The notes below the pieces were generated by a model. It did not search any database, was not told where the DNA came from, and worked only from the letters and a program-made list of their open reading frames with translations. Positions 28,194-37,924 of a stretch of DNA of 64,000 bases are shown here, in pieces. This DNA comes from Streptomyces huasconensis. GTDB taxonomy: Bacteria; Actinomycetota; Actinomycetes; Streptomycetales; Streptomycetaceae. The stretch lies in assembly GCA_004010275.1 (NCBI GenBank), contig RBWT01000008.1:25292-89291 (forward strand). The letters run 5' to 3'. How positions within the stretch are numbered: the stretch's first letter is position 1; every line of letters begins with the position of its first letter. Position numbers and translations under genes: made by a program.

Positions 28194-28269
28194 AGACCCG
28201 CCCGGCCCGCACACCCGCCCCACCGCTGCCGATCGACGACCGCGCGCCCCACGAGACGAGGAACCCGCC

Positions 28270-29448
28270 ATGCGCGTCCTGGTGACGACCACTCCCGACC
28301 CGAGCCACCTGCCACCCCTGGTACCGGTCGCCTGGGCGCTGCGCGCCGCGGGCCACGAGGTGCTGGTGGCCGGCCAGCCCGACAGCGCCGAGTCCGCGCG
28401 GACCGCGGGGCTGAGCCTGGTCTCGTTCGGTGAACGGTTCGACACCGAACAACTGGTGCTGAACTCCCTGGCCCCCGGCAAGCGCCCGCTGGAGAACCGG
28501 CCAGGGCCCAGGCCCGCCACGAAGGGCGGCTTCGGCGGCGTCTGGATCGAGCGCGCGCGGGCCGTGGCGGGGGAGTACCTCGCCTTCGCCCGCGCCTACC
28601 GGCCCGACCTGATCCTCTCCGACCCGCTGGACTACAGCGGACTCGTCATCGGCGGCGTGCTGGGCATCCCGGCGGTGCACCACCGCTGGGGGGTCGACCC
28701 CGTCGGCACCCCCCGCATCCCCGCCGCCCGCGAGGAACTGGCCGACTTCTGCCGATCCTTGGGGCTGGACGCCCTGCCGGACCCCGCGGCGGTGCTCGAC
28801 CCGTGCCCGCCCGCCCTCCAGCTGCCCGGCATCCGGCGGGGCACACCGGTGCGGTACGTGCCCTTCAACGGCAGTGGCGCACTGCCCGACTGGGTGCGCG
28901 CGGAGTGGGGCGCCCGGCGCTCCGGCGCCCGGCGGGTGGTGGTCTCCCTGGGCCGGCGCACCCTCGCCTACCACGGCGTCCCGTTCGTCAGAGCCCTGCT
29001 GCACGCCCTGGCCGAAGTACCGGACGTCGAACTGATCGCCACCGTCGGCGCCGACCACCGTGCCGCGGTGGGCCCCGTACCGGCCAACGTGCGGATGCTG
29101 GACCCCTTCCCGCTCCACGCCGTACTGGGCTCCTGCGACGCGATCGTCACCCACGGCGGATCGGCCACCACCATGACCGCCACGCTGCACGGGGTGCCGC
29201 AACTGGCGCTGCCGCAGATGGCCGACTGCTTCGCGCACGGCGAGCGTCTTGAGGCATGCGGCGCCGGGATCAGCCTCGCCACCGTGGCCGAGCAGGACGA
29301 CGCCGCCGTGCTGCGCGCATCGCTGTCCCGGCTCCTGGACGACCCCTCCTACGCCGCCGCGGTCTCCCGGCTGCGCACCGACATGGAGCACATGCCCGCC
29401 CCGGCACACGTGGTCCCGGAGCTGGAACACCTCGCAGCACGCGCCTGA
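28270..29448 (+). CDS. GT1-family glycosyltransferase 2
   Basis: A 392-aa intact transferase. It starts MRVLVTTTPDPSHLPPLVPVAWALRAAGHEVLVAGQP, a start shared with urdamycin and landomycin transferases. The nucleotide-sugar domain carries VTHGGSATTMTATLHGVPQLALPQMADC. Upstream ACGAGGAA serves as ribosome site. Donor is presumably one of the dTDP-deoxysugars made here; acceptor position unknown. It differs in acceptor domain from the pair at 30727 and 31905. Confidence 0.92.
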   Translation: MRVLVTTTPDPSHLPPLVPVAWALRAAGHEVLVAGQPDSAESARTAGLSLVSFGERFDTEQLVLNSLAPGKRPLENRPGPRPATKGGFGGVWIERARAVAGEYLAFARAYRPDLILSDPLDYSGLVIGGVLGIPAVHHRWGVDPVGTPRIPAAREELADFCRSLGLDALPDPAAVLDPCPPALQLPGIRRGTPVRYVPFNGSGALPDWVRAEWGARRSGARRVVVSLGRRTLAYHGVPFVRALLHALAEVPDVELIATVGADHRAAVGPVPANVRMLDPFPLHAVLGSCDAIVTHGGSATTMTATLHGVPQLALPQMADCFAHGERLEACGAGISLATVAEQDDAAVLRASLSRLLDDPSYAAAVSRLRTDMEHMPAPAHVVPELEHLAARA

Positions 29449-29526
29449 CAGGCCTCCCGACCCCGCACACACCGGCACGGCCCCACCGGGGCCCGCCGAC
29501 CCACCACCGAGCGAAAGGCACCACGG

Positions 29527-30713
29527 ATGACCGCGACCGGCACGCGATGGACGTTCCACCCGGACCAGTTCTGGATGCGCGGCGAGGAGCCGCCCGGCAG
29601 GGTCGTCCGCGACCCGGACAAGGGCCTGTGGAACGTCTACGGATGGGACGAGTCACTCCAGGTGCTCGGCGCCCCGGAGACCTTCTCGTCCGATCTGAGC
29701 GTCCTCGCGCCCGAGGGCAAGCGCCAGATCTTCCCCGGCAACCTGACCACGATGGACCCGCCGGACCACACCAAGCTCCGCAAGATCGTCAGTGGTGTGT
29801 TCACCCGGGGCATGGTGGCCGCCCTCGAACCGCGCATCAAGGAACTCACCCTCGAACTCCTGGCCGGGACGGAACCGGGCAGCTCCTTCGACCTGGTGGA
29901 GGTGCTCGCCCACCCCCTGCCGGTCATCGTCATCGCCGAGCTGCTCGGCGTACCCGCCTCTGACCGCCATCTGTTCCGCGAGTGGGTCGCCAAGCTGCTC
30001 GCCAACAACCAGAGCTTCTCCACCGGCGAGGACACCCCCGAGCTGCGCGCCCAGCGTGCGGAGACCTTCAAGCAGATCGAGAACCTCTCCGGCTATCTGC
30101 GCGAGCATGTCGAGGACCGGCGGGTGAAGCCCCGGGACGACCTGTTGAGTCGGCTCGTCGAGGCCGAGGTCGACGGGCAGCGGCTGAGCACTCCCGAAGT
30201 GGTCAACTTCGCCTTCGTGCTGCTGGTCGCCGGACACATCACCACCACCATGCTGCTGGGCAACACCATCCTGTGCCTGGACGCCCACCCGCGGGCGATG
30301 GCGGCCGTACGGGCGGGCCGCGAACGCGTACCGGCGGCGATCGAGGAGTCCCTGCGGCTGTTCAGCCCCCTCGCCTCGCTGCGCCGCGTCACCACGCAGG
30401 AGACCCGCATCGGCGCGCCGAGATCGCCGCCCAGCAGGTGGTGATGGTCTGGACGGCCGTCGCGAGCCGCGACCCCCGGCAGTTCGACGCCCCGCACACC
30501 TTCGACATCGACCGCGCGGCCAACGCCCATCTGGCGTTCGGCCGGGGCGCCCACTTCTGCATGGGCGCTCCGCTGGCGCGGCTCGAGGGACGCCTCGCCC
30601 TCAACATCCTCTTCGACCGCTACCCCGGGCTGCGCCGCGACCCGGACCGCGAGCCCGTGTTCATGCCCGGAGCCAACGTGATGGGTGTGGAATCACTGCA
30701 CCTGCTGACCTGA
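29527..30713 (+). CDS. Cytochrome P450, one frameshift
   Basis: About 395 aa. ExxR is in EESLRLFSPL, and the heme-binding loop FGRGAHFCMGAPLARLE has its cysteine, so this is a true P450 and not a Cys-less EryCII-type helper. The frame slips near 30420 between the K-helix and the meander. The I-helix reads LLVAGHITTTML, with Ile where an acidic residue (AGxET or AGxDT) usually precedes the threonine. It lies between glycosyltransferase genes. Possible roles are late oxidation of the aglycone or a sugar, or beta-hydroxylation of the amino acid on the A-PCP at the left edge; neither can be proved here. Ferredoxin partner not in window. Confidence 0.87.
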
Positions 30714-30726
30714 GAGCGAGAAACCG

Positions 30727-31860
30727 ATGAGGCTGCTCTTCGTCACCGGCCCCACCCCCTCCAACATCTTCGCCCTCGCACCGCTCGCCACCGCGGCACG
30801 GGACGCGGGTCACCAGGTCCTCATGTCGACGGTGCGGGAGCGCACCTCCGTCGTGACCGGCGTCGGGCTGCCCGCCATCGCCGCCACGACCACCCCCCTC
30901 GCCGACCTCAAGGCGACCCGGCGCTCCGGTGAGCGCGAGCACGTCCCCGACGACGTCGACCACCCCGAGTTCATCCGGTACACGGGCCGCTGGTTCGGGC
31001 GGGTGGCGGCCGAGAGCCTGGTGAGGCTCCGCGAGGTCGCCGCCGCCTGGCGGCCGGACGTGGTGATCGGCGGCCCGCACGCCTACGCGGCGGCGCTGCT
31101 GGCCCACGAACTGTCCGTGCCGTGGGTGCGGCACACCTGGACCGCGCTCGACACCCAGGGCATCCACGTCGGCAGCGAGGACGAACTCGCCCCGGAGCTG
31201 GCGGGGCTCGGCCTGGACCGGATACCGCCCCCCGCCCTGCTCATCGACAACTGCCCGCCCTCGATCCGCCAGGCCGACGCCGCCCCGGCCCAGCAGATCC
31301 GCTACGTACCGATCAACTCCCAGCGCGTCAGCGAACCCTGGATGTACACCCGCGGCGAGCGGCGCCGCGTCTGTGTCACCGGCGGCAGCATGGCCACCCA
31401 GGACAACAACTTCGAGCTGATCCGCTCCATGGTCAAGAACCTCCTCGCGCGGGGGGCCGAAGTCATCGTCCCCGCCCCGCAGGAGACCGCCGACGCCCTG
31501 CGCGCGGAGTTCGGCGACATCAGGGCCGGCTGGTTCCCGCTGGACGTGGTGATGCCGACCTGCGCGCTGATCGTCCACCACGCGGGCGGCCTCACCGGCC
31601 TCACCGCGACGCTCTCCGGCGTCCCCCAGCTCCTGTTGCCGCAGGAGGCGAAGGTACGGGAGTCCGCCCGGCTCGTGGCCCAGTACGGCTGCGCGGTCAG
31701 CCTGCTGCCCGACGAAGCCACGGAAGACAGGGTCTCCGAGGCACTGGAGAGGTTGCTCCACGAGCCCTCCTACGCGCGGCGGGCCCGTGACCTCGCCCAG
31801 GAGATCGGCACGATGCCGCCGCCGGCCGAGGTCGTCGGCCTCGTGACCTCCCTGGCGTGA
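30727..31860 (+). CDS. GT1-family glycosyltransferase 3
   Basis: A 377-aa intact transferase starting MRLLFVTGPTPSNIFALAPLATAARDAGHQV. It has DNCPPSIRQADAAPAQQIRYVPINSQRVSEPWMYT and the donor loop IVHHAGGLTGLTATLSGVPQLLLPQ. It resembles the next gene throughout (LAPLATA, CPPS, EPWMYT, PLDVV(M/V)PTC), so the pair arose by duplication. Relatives in landomycin/urdamycin clusters add deoxysugars to the growing chain. GAGAGCGAGAAACC precedes the ATG. Confidence 0.92.
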   Translation: MRLLFVTGPTPSNIFALAPLATAARDAGHQVLMSTVRERTSVVTGVGLPAIAATTTPLADLKATRRSGEREHVPDDVDHPEFIRYTGRWFGRVAAESLVRLREVAAAWRPDVVIGGPHAYAAALLAHELSVPWVRHTWTALDTQGIHVGSEDELAPELAGLGLDRIPPPALLIDNCPPSIRQADAAPAQQIRYVPINSQRVSEPWMYTRGERRRVCVTGGSMATQDNNFELIRSMVKNLLARGAEVIVPAPQETADALRAEFGDIRAGWFPLDVVMPTCALIVHHAGGLTGLTATLSGVPQLLLPQEAKVRESARLVAQYGCAVSLLPDEATEDRVSEALERLLHEPSYARRARDLAQEIGTMPPPAEVVGLVTSLA

Positions 31861-31904
31861 ACCTTTCCTCTGCCCGACCCGACCGCCTCACTGAGGAGAG
31901 CAGG

Positions 31905-33059
31905 ATGCGCGTACTCTTCGTCACCGGTGGCGGACAGGCCACCGTGTTCGCCCTGGCCCCGCTCGCCACCGCCGTGCGCGCCGCCGGGCACACCGTGTTC
32001 ATGGCCGCCAACCACGAAGTCATGCCCGCGGTCACCGAGTCGGCGCTGCCCGCCGTGCCGGTCACCGAAAGCCCCCTGCGCCGCTTCATCTCGCACGACC
32101 GGCAGGGGCGGCCCGTCGAGCTGCCGCTCGGCAGGCCGGTCTCCGAACAGGGCGAGTTCACCGGCCGCTGGTTCGCCAGAATGGCCGCCGAGAGCCTGCC
32201 GGCGCTGCGGGAGTTCACCGCGCGGTGGCGCCCCGACCTCGTCGTGGGCGGCACGACCACCTACGCCGCCGCACTGCTCGCGCGCCACCTCGGAGTGCCG
32301 TACGTCCGTCTTGCCTGGGACGCGATAGACGCCCGCCACGTCCATCCCGGCGCGGACCGCGAACTGGCCCCCGAACTCGCCCGCCTGGGCCTGGCCGAGC
32401 TGCCGGAGCCCGACCTCTTCATCGACGTCTGCCCGCCGAGCCTGCGCCCCCGGGAGGCGGCCCCCGCCGAGCCGATGCGGTTCGTGCTCGGCAACCGGCA
32501 CCGGGTGCTCGAGCCGTGGATGTACACCAAGGGCGAAGGCCTGCGGGTCTGCGTCACCGCGGGCAGCCAGGTGACGCGCGACGGCGGGCACCGGCTCTTC
32601 GAGTTCCTCACCCGGGCCGTCCGCGAAGTCGCCCCGCTCGACGCCGAAGTCCTGGTCGCCGCCCCGCAGGCGCTCGTCGCCGACGTGCGGTCCGAGTGCC
32701 GCGACGTGCGGCGGCTGCGGGCCGGCTGGCTGCCGCTGGACGTGGTCGTGCCCACCTGCGACCTGCTCGTCCACCACGGCGGCGGCGTCGGAGCCTGGCC
32801 GGCATGTGCGCCGGTGTGCCCCAGGCCATCGTGCCCGGGGCCGACATGCTCGCCGACGCGGCCCGCCGCCTGGCCGGGTACGGCGCGGCGATCGCCCTGC
32901 CGACCGTGACGACCGGCGGACGCCATCGGCGCCGCGGCCCGGCAGCTCCTGTCGGTCCCGAGCCACACCGCGCGCGCCGGGGAACTGCGGGCCGAGATCG
33001 AGGCGCTGCCGACCCCGCACGACATGGTCCCCGCCCTGGAGAAGCTGGCGCGCGGCTGA
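31905..33059 (+). CDS. GT1-family glycosyltransferase 4, two compensating frameshifts
   Basis: About 384 aa, a paralogue of the preceding gene. ATG 31905 is chosen because GAGGAG lies 8 bases upstream and the family start MRVLFVTGGGQATVFALAPLATAVRAAGHTV follows; the longer frame to 31857 is unconserved. It contains FIDVCPPSLRPREAAPAEPM and VLEPWMYTKGEG. Near 32790 the frame slips so that GSLAGMCAGVPQAIVPGADM is in another frame, and it slips again near 32920. The C-terminus AIGAAARQLLSVPSHTARA ... LEKLARG ends at TGA 33057-33059. Confidence 0.85.
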
Positions 33060-33242
33060 CCGGGTCCGGTCCGGGCGCGGCCCCTTGTAAAACGTCTGAC
33101 ACTCCCCGGATTTTCCCAGCTATTTCTTGAGGTAATCCCCGAATGGGCGGCATTGACCACCTCAAGAATTCGAAGATAGAGTTCCCCGGTATCGCACTCC
33201 TGCTCAATTCATTTCCGCGCCTGCCAGGTTCAGGAGGGACGA
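33060..33242 (+). promoter_or_regulatory. Intergenic gap, likely promoter of the second sugar operon
   Basis: 183 bases of clearly lower G+C with A/T-rich patches (TTGTAAAACG at 33086, TATTTCTTGAGG at 33121). No ORF of note. It separates the glycosyltransferase block from the tightly packed operon 33243-39712, so a new promoter is likely, but no clean -35/-10 pair stands out. Confidence 0.4.
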
Positions 33243-33884
33243 ATGAAAGCGCGAAAACTCGCCGTGGAAGGCGCCATAGAATTCACTCCGCGCTCGTTCT
33301 CGGACGACCGCGGGGTGTTCGCCACCCCTTTCCAGCAGTCCGCTTTCGAGGCGGCGAAGGGCGGACCGCTCTTCCCCGTCGCCCAGAGCAATCACAGCGT
33401 GTCCCGGCGCGGAGTCGTCCGGGGCATCCACTACACCGGTACGCCCCCGGGCGCCGCCAAATACGTCTACTGCGCCGCCGGCAGGTCGCTCGACATCGTC
33501 GTGGACATCAGACAGGGCTCGCCCACCTACGGCCGCTGGGACGCGGTCCTCCTGGACCCGGAGGAACTGCGCGCCGTCTACCTCCCGGTGGGCGTCGGGC
33601 ACGCGTTCGTCGCGCTCACCGACCACACGGTGATGTCGTATCTGACCTCCACGCCGTACGTGGCCGACAACGAGCTGGCGCTGTCGGTCCTCGACCCGGC
33701 CCTCGGCCTGCCCATCCCCGAGGGCATCGAGCCCCTGCTCTCCGAACGGGACACCCACGCCCTCACCCTCGAACAGGCGGCCGCGCGCGGTCTGCTGCCG
33801 TCCTACGAACACTGCCTGGAACTCGAAGCCGAACTGAGCGCCGGAAGTCACGTGGTACAAGGAACGACGGGAGGGCTGCGATGA
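33243..33884 (+). CDS. dTDP-4-keto-6-deoxyhexose 3,5-epimerase (RmlC/NovW family)
   Basis: A 213-aa cupin. The start is MKARKLAVEGAIEFTPRSFSDDRGVFATPF. The catalytic His is in RGVVRGIHYT with Lys in AKYVYCAAG, Asp in LDIVVDIRQGSPTYGRW, and Tyr in the YLPVGVGHAF region. It epimerises C5 or C3/C5 and so opens the L-sugar branch: L-rhodinose from the trideoxy series and noviose-like sugars from the C-methyl series. AGGAGGG precedes the ATG. The stop overlaps the RmlA ATG (ATGA). Confidence 0.92.
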   Translation: MKARKLAVEGAIEFTPRSFSDDRGVFATPFQQSAFEAAKGGPLFPVAQSNHSVSRRGVVRGIHYTGTPPGAAKYVYCAAGRSLDIVVDIRQGSPTYGRWDAVLLDPEELRAVYLPVGVGHAFVALTDHTVMSYLTSTPYVADNELALSVLDPALGLPIPEGIEPLLSERDTHALTLEQAAARGLLPSYEHCLELEAELSAGSHVVQGTTGGLR

Positions 33885-34810
33885 AAGGAATAGTCCTCGC
33901 CGGCGGCAGCGGAACGCGACTCAAACCGCTGACCGGAGTCGTCTCCAAACAGATTCTTCCGGTCTACAACAAGCCGATGGTCTATTATCCGCTGTCGGTG
34001 CTCATGCTCGCCGGTATCCGCGACATCCTGCTGATCTCGGCACCCGACCACCTGGACATGTTCCGCCGTCTTCTCGGCGACGGATCGCAACTCGGGGTGC
34101 GCCTCACCTACGCCGAGCAGAAGGAACCCAACGGCATCGCCGAAGCGTTCCTGCTGGGCGCCGATCACATCGGGGACGACCAGGTCGCCCTCATACTCGG
34201 CGACAACGTCTTCCACGGGTACAAATTCTCCGAACTGCTGCGCAGCACGGTGGAGCAACTGGACGGCTGCGCGCTCTTCGGCTACCCCGTCCAGGACCCA
34301 TGGCGGTACGGAATCGCCGAACTGGACGCCGAACGCCGGCTGGTGGGCCTGGTGGAGAAGCCGATCGAACCACGCTCCAACATCGCCGTCACCGGCCTGT
34401 ACATGTACGACAACGACGTCGTCCGGCTGGCCCAGGACCTCGTCCCCTCGCAGCGCGGCGAACTGGAGATCACGGACATCAACCGGATCTACCTGGAACA
34501 GGGCAGGGCGCATCTGGCCGAGCTGGGCCGGGGCTTCGTCTGGCTCGACATGGGCACCCACGATTCCCTGCTGGAGGCCGGTCAGTACGTACAGATCCTC
34601 GAACAGCGCCAGGGGGTCCGCATCGGCTGCGTGGAGGAAGTGGCGTACCGCAAGGGCTTCATCAGCGCCGAGGAGTGCCGGCAGCTCGCCCACCAGCAGA
34701 CCGGCGAGTACGGGGAGTACCTCCTCGACCTCATCGGCGCAGACCGTGTCCCGTCCGGGAGGAACCATGAAGAACCCTTGGCCGCCCGCACGGGAGCCGC
34801 GCTGCGCTGA
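33881..34810 (+). CDS. rmlA: Glucose-1-phosphate thymidylyltransferase (NovV-like)
   Basis: A 309-aa nucleotidyltransferase. The signature is MKGIVLAGGSGTRLKPLTGVVSKQILPVYNKPM. The sugar-binding region is YAEQKEPNGIAEAFLLG, then LILGDNVFHG, VEKPIEPRSNIAVTGLYMYD and WLDMGTHDSLLEAGQ. It makes dTDP-glucose, the entry to both deoxysugar branches. No frameshift. Its 3' end overlaps the next gene by 44 bases (ATG at 34767). Confidence 0.95.
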   Translation: MKGIVLAGGSGTRLKPLTGVVSKQILPVYNKPMVYYPLSVLMLAGIRDILLISAPDHLDMFRRLLGDGSQLGVRLTYAEQKEPNGIAEAFLLGADHIGDDQVALILGDNVFHGYKFSELLRSTVEQLDGCALFGYPVQDPWRYGIAELDAERRLVGLVEKPIEPRSNIAVTGLYMYDNDVVRLAQDLVPSQRGELEITDINRIYLEQGRAHLAELGRGFVWLDMGTHDSLLEAGQYVQILEQRQGVRIGCVEEVAYRKGFISAEECRQLAHQQTGEYGEYLLDLIGADRVPSGRNHEEPLAARTGAALR

Positions 34811-35794
34811 GCCGGTCGCGGCCGGCGTGTCGGACAGCGCCCCCACCGCCGTCGTGCTGGGCGGCACCGGATGTATCGGGCGGCACATCTGTGCCGCCTT
34901 CGCCCGTCAGGGGTACCGGGTCGTGACGGTGACGCGCCGGCCCGCGCCCCGGGTGGCGCCCCACCCGCATCGCCGGCTCGACCTGGAGACGGCGCAGCCG
35001 GCGGCACTGCGCGCGGTGTTCGACGACGAACGCGCCGACGTGGTCGTCAACGCCACCGACATGGCGGGCGCGACCGACGCGACCGGCGCCGCCGACGGCG
35101 GCGAGGCCCGCGCCGCCGAACTGCTCGACGCCAACGAGGGGCTCGCCCGCAGACTCGTCGAGGCCCTGTCCGGCGCGGCACGCGGGCCCCGGCTCATCCA
35201 CATCGGAACCATCCACGAGTACGGTCCCGGCGAGAGCGGTGTCCCGCTGCACGAGGACATCGAGCCCGCCCCTGCCAACGCCTACGCACGCGCGAAACTG
35301 GCGGGCTCCCAGGTCGTCCTGGACGCGGCCCGGGCGGGAGCCGTGAGCGCCGTGGTGCTCCGCCTCGTCAACACCTGCGGGCCGTATCCGACGCCCGCGG
35401 GGTTCGCCGGGAAGCTCCTGCCCGTCCTGCTGGCCGCCGCTGCCGCCGATGAGCCGCCGTCGATCACCGTGGGCGGGGCGATGCGCGACTGGATCGATGT
35501 GCGCGACGTAGCCGAGGCCGCCGTCCTCGCGGCGCGACGCCGGTGGACGGCCACGCCTTCAACATCGGCAGCGGCGTCTGCGTCTCCATGCGGGAGCTGG
35601 TCGGGCACGCGCTGGCGGCGGCCGGCCTGCCCGACTCCGGGGTCCGCGAGACCGCCGGGCCGCTGCGCAGCCTGGGCGCCGACTGGATACAGGCCGACAT
35701 CGGCCGGGCCCGCGCCCTGCTCGGCTGGAGTCCCGCGATCCCGCTGAAGCAGTCCATGCGCGACATGTGGGACGCGGGCGAGACGAGCCGCTGA
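34767..35794 (+). CDS. NDP-sugar 4-ketoreductase, NAD-epimerase family (NovS-like), one frameshift
   Basis: About 342 aa. ATG 34767 is preferred over in-frame GTG 34746 because GGGAGGA lies just upstream. The Rossmann motif is VVLGGTGCIGRHICAAF. The catalytic Tyr/Lys pair is in YARAKLAGSQVV, and the mid motif is LIHIGTIHEYGPGESGV. The frame slips near 35538 after WIDVRDVAEAAVLAA. The rest, HAFNIGSGVCVSMRELVGHAL ... LLGWSPAIPLKQSM, is in another frame and ends at 35794. Family members reduce C4 of the C-methylated 4-keto sugar at the end of the pathway. It sits between RmlA and the methyltransferases. Confidence 0.83.
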
Positions 35795-35833
35795 CGGCCG
35801 TCGCCATCCTGGCCATACCCGAGAGAGGAAGAC

Positions 35834-36610
35834 ATGACGGACATCGAGTACAAGGACCCGCGTACCGTGCCGCACGAGTCGGAGGCGGAGCGCGACTCAC
35901 GGCTGCGGCTGACCGAACTGCTGGCCCGGACACCGATACCGCCCGAGTACCTGATCGACAACCTGCCCGTCTACCTGCGCCGCCCCCAGCTGGCGGACCT
36001 GCTGGCCATGGACGCGCTGTACCGGCGCATCGTCGACGTGCCGGGCGTCATCATGGAGTTCGGAGTGCTGCACGGGCGGCACCTGGCCGCCTTCACCGCA
36101 CTGCGCAGCATCTACGAGCCCTACAACTCGCTGCGCCGGGTCATCGGCTTCGACACCTTCACCGGCTTCCCGGACATCTCCGACATCGACCGGGCCACTC
36201 CGAGTGCCGTCGCCGGCCGGTTCGCCGTCCCCGAGGACGAGGTGGAGCACCTGCGCCAGGTGCTGGCCGCCCACGAGGCGAACGAGCCGTACGGCCACAC
36301 CCAGCGCAGCTTCGTCGTCCAGGGCGACGTGCGCAAGACGGTCCCGCAGTACCTCCAGGAGAACCCGGAGACGGTCGTCGCCCTCGCCTACATCGACCTC
36401 GACCTGTACGAACCCACCCTGGAGACCCTGCACGCCCTGCGCCCGCATCTGGCCAAGGGCAGCATCATCGCCTTCGACGAGCTGGCACACCCCAAGTGGC
36501 CGGGTGAGACCAAGGCACTGACCGAATTCCTCGACCTGGGCAGCGTCACGCTCCACCAGCTGCCCCACCGCGAGTCCCCGATCATCTACCTGGTGTGGGG
36601 CGAGAACTGA
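35834..36610 (+). CDS. Sugar O-methyltransferase, TylF/NovP/MycF family
   Basis: A 258-aa metal- and SAM-dependent O-methyltransferase. The family landmarks are IMEFGVLHGRHLAAF (SAM loop), GFDTFTGFPDISD, ALAYIDLDLYEPT (metal-binding Asp) and IIAFDELAHPKWPGET (second acidic metal site). TylF, MycF and NovP all methylate sugar hydroxyls after glycosyl transfer. NovP does so at O4 of noviose and is the closest context match, because its neighbours here are C-methyl- and carbamoyltransferases. GAGAGAGGAAG precedes the ATG. No frameshift. Confidence 0.88.
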   Translation: MTDIEYKDPRTVPHESEAERDSRLRLTELLARTPIPPEYLIDNLPVYLRRPQLADLLAMDALYRRIVDVPGVIMEFGVLHGRHLAAFTALRSIYEPYNSLRRVIGFDTFTGFPDISDIDRATPSAVAGRFAVPEDEVEHLRQVLAAHEANEPYGHTQRSFVVQGDVRKTVPQYLQENPETVVALAYIDLDLYEPTLETLHALRPHLAKGSIIAFDELAHPKWPGETKALTEFLDLGSVTLHQLPHRESPIIYLVWGEN

Positions 36611-36672
36611 CCTCCGGTGCCAGCAGGTGCCGCCCACCGGAACCCGCTGCCTGAGCCCGACTTGGAGAAGGA

Positions 36673-37902
36673 ATGATCATTGAGGAGTGCCGCGCCTGCG
36701 GCAACGGCGAACTGCTTCCCGTGCTGGACCTGGGCCCGCAGGCGCTGACCGGAGTCTTCCCGCGGAGCAGGGACGAGGACGTGCCCCACGTCCCCCTCGA
36801 CCTGGTGAGGTGCTCGCCCGGCGGTTGCGGCCTGGTGCAACTGCGCCACACGGCCGACCTGTCGCTCATGTACGGCGAGGGGTACGGCTACCGGTCGGGC
36901 ATCCGCGAGTTCATGCGCAACCACCTGCACGGCAAGGTCGCCGAGCTGACCGCCCTGATGCGGCCGGGCCCCGGTGACCTGGTCATCGACATCGGCAGCA
37001 ACGACGCCACCCTGCTGCGCGGTTACGCGAAGGGGCCCACCCTCGTGGGCGTCGACCCGACCGGGGAGAAGTTCCGTTCGCACTACCCGGCCGGCGCCGA
37101 GCTGCTGCCCGACTTCTTCTCGCGCAAACTCGTCGAGGAGCGGTTCGGCTCCCGCCGGGCCAAGATCGTCACCTCCGTGGCGATGTTCTACGACCTGCCG
37201 CGCCCCCTGGAGTTCATGCAGGACGTCCACGACATCCTGGAGGAGGACGGCGTCTGGCTGATGGAGCAGAGCTACCTCCCGGCCATGCTCCAGGCGGCGG
37301 CGTACGACGTGATCTGCCATGAACACCTGGAGTACTACGCGCTCCAGCAGATCGAGTGGATGGCGGAGCGGGTCGGGCTGCGGGCCATCAAGGCCGAACT
37401 CACCGACGTGTACGGCGGCAGCCTCTGCGTCACGCTGGCCAGGCGCGACAGCCGGCACCGGGTGGACGAGGCCGGCCTCGGCCGCATCCGGGCTCACGAG
37501 GCGGCCCTCGGGCTGGGTACGGCGGCCCCCTTCGAGGCCTTCGCCACCCGCTCGCTCACCTCCCGCGACAAGCTGCGGGACTTCCTGGCCCGCTCCCGCC
37601 GCGAAGGCCGCACGACGCTGGGCTACGGGGCCTCCACCAAGGGGAACGTCATTCTCCAGTTCTGTGGCCTCACCGAGGAGGACCTGCCGTGCATCGGCGA
37701 GGTCAGCCCGGAGAAGTGGGGCGGCTTCACTCCGGGCACCGCGATACCCATCGTCTCCGAGGAGGAGGCCAAGGCGCAGCGGCCCGACCAGCTGCTGGTG
37801 CTGCCCTGGATCTACCGGGACGGGTTCATCGAGCGGGAACGCGACTTCACCGCGAGCGGCGGCAAACTCGTCTTCCCGCTGCCGGATCTGAGCACCGTAT
37901 GA
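36673..37902 (+). CDS. NDP-sugar C-methyltransferase (NovU/TylCIII/EryBIII family)
   Basis: A 409-aa enzyme. It has an N-terminal zinc site (ECRACGNGE with Cys6 and Cys9, then VRCSPGGCGLVQL), the SAM motif VIDIGSNDATLLRGYAKG, the catalytic ICHEHLEYYAL segment, and the C-terminal GYGASTKGNVILQFCGL. It transfers methyl to the carbon next to a keto group: C3 in TylCIII/EryBIII, C5 in NovU. Partners (3,5-epimerase, NovP-like O-methyltransferase, NovN-like carbamoyltransferase) point to a C5-methyl, noviose-like product. A C3-methyl sugar such as axenose is still possible because 2-deoxy-3-keto intermediates are also made here. AGAAGGA precedes the ATG. Confidence 0.92.
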   Translation: MIIEECRACGNGELLPVLDLGPQALTGVFPRSRDEDVPHVPLDLVRCSPGGCGLVQLRHTADLSLMYGEGYGYRSGIREFMRNHLHGKVAELTALMRPGPGDLVIDIGSNDATLLRGYAKGPTLVGVDPTGEKFRSHYPAGAELLPDFFSRKLVEERFGSRRAKIVTSVAMFYDLPRPLEFMQDVHDILEEDGVWLMEQSYLPAMLQAAAYDVICHEHLEYYALQQIEWMAERVGLRAIKAELTDVYGGSLCVTLARRDSRHRVDEAGLGRIRAHEAALGLGTAAPFEAFATRSLTSRDKLRDFLARSRREGRTTLGYGASTKGNVILQFCGLTEEDLPCIGEVSPEKWGGFTPGTAIPIVSEEEAKAQRPDQLLVLPWIYRDGFIERERDFTASGGKLVFPLPDLSTV

Positions 37903-37924
37903 GCCACTCTCGGAGGACAGCGCG

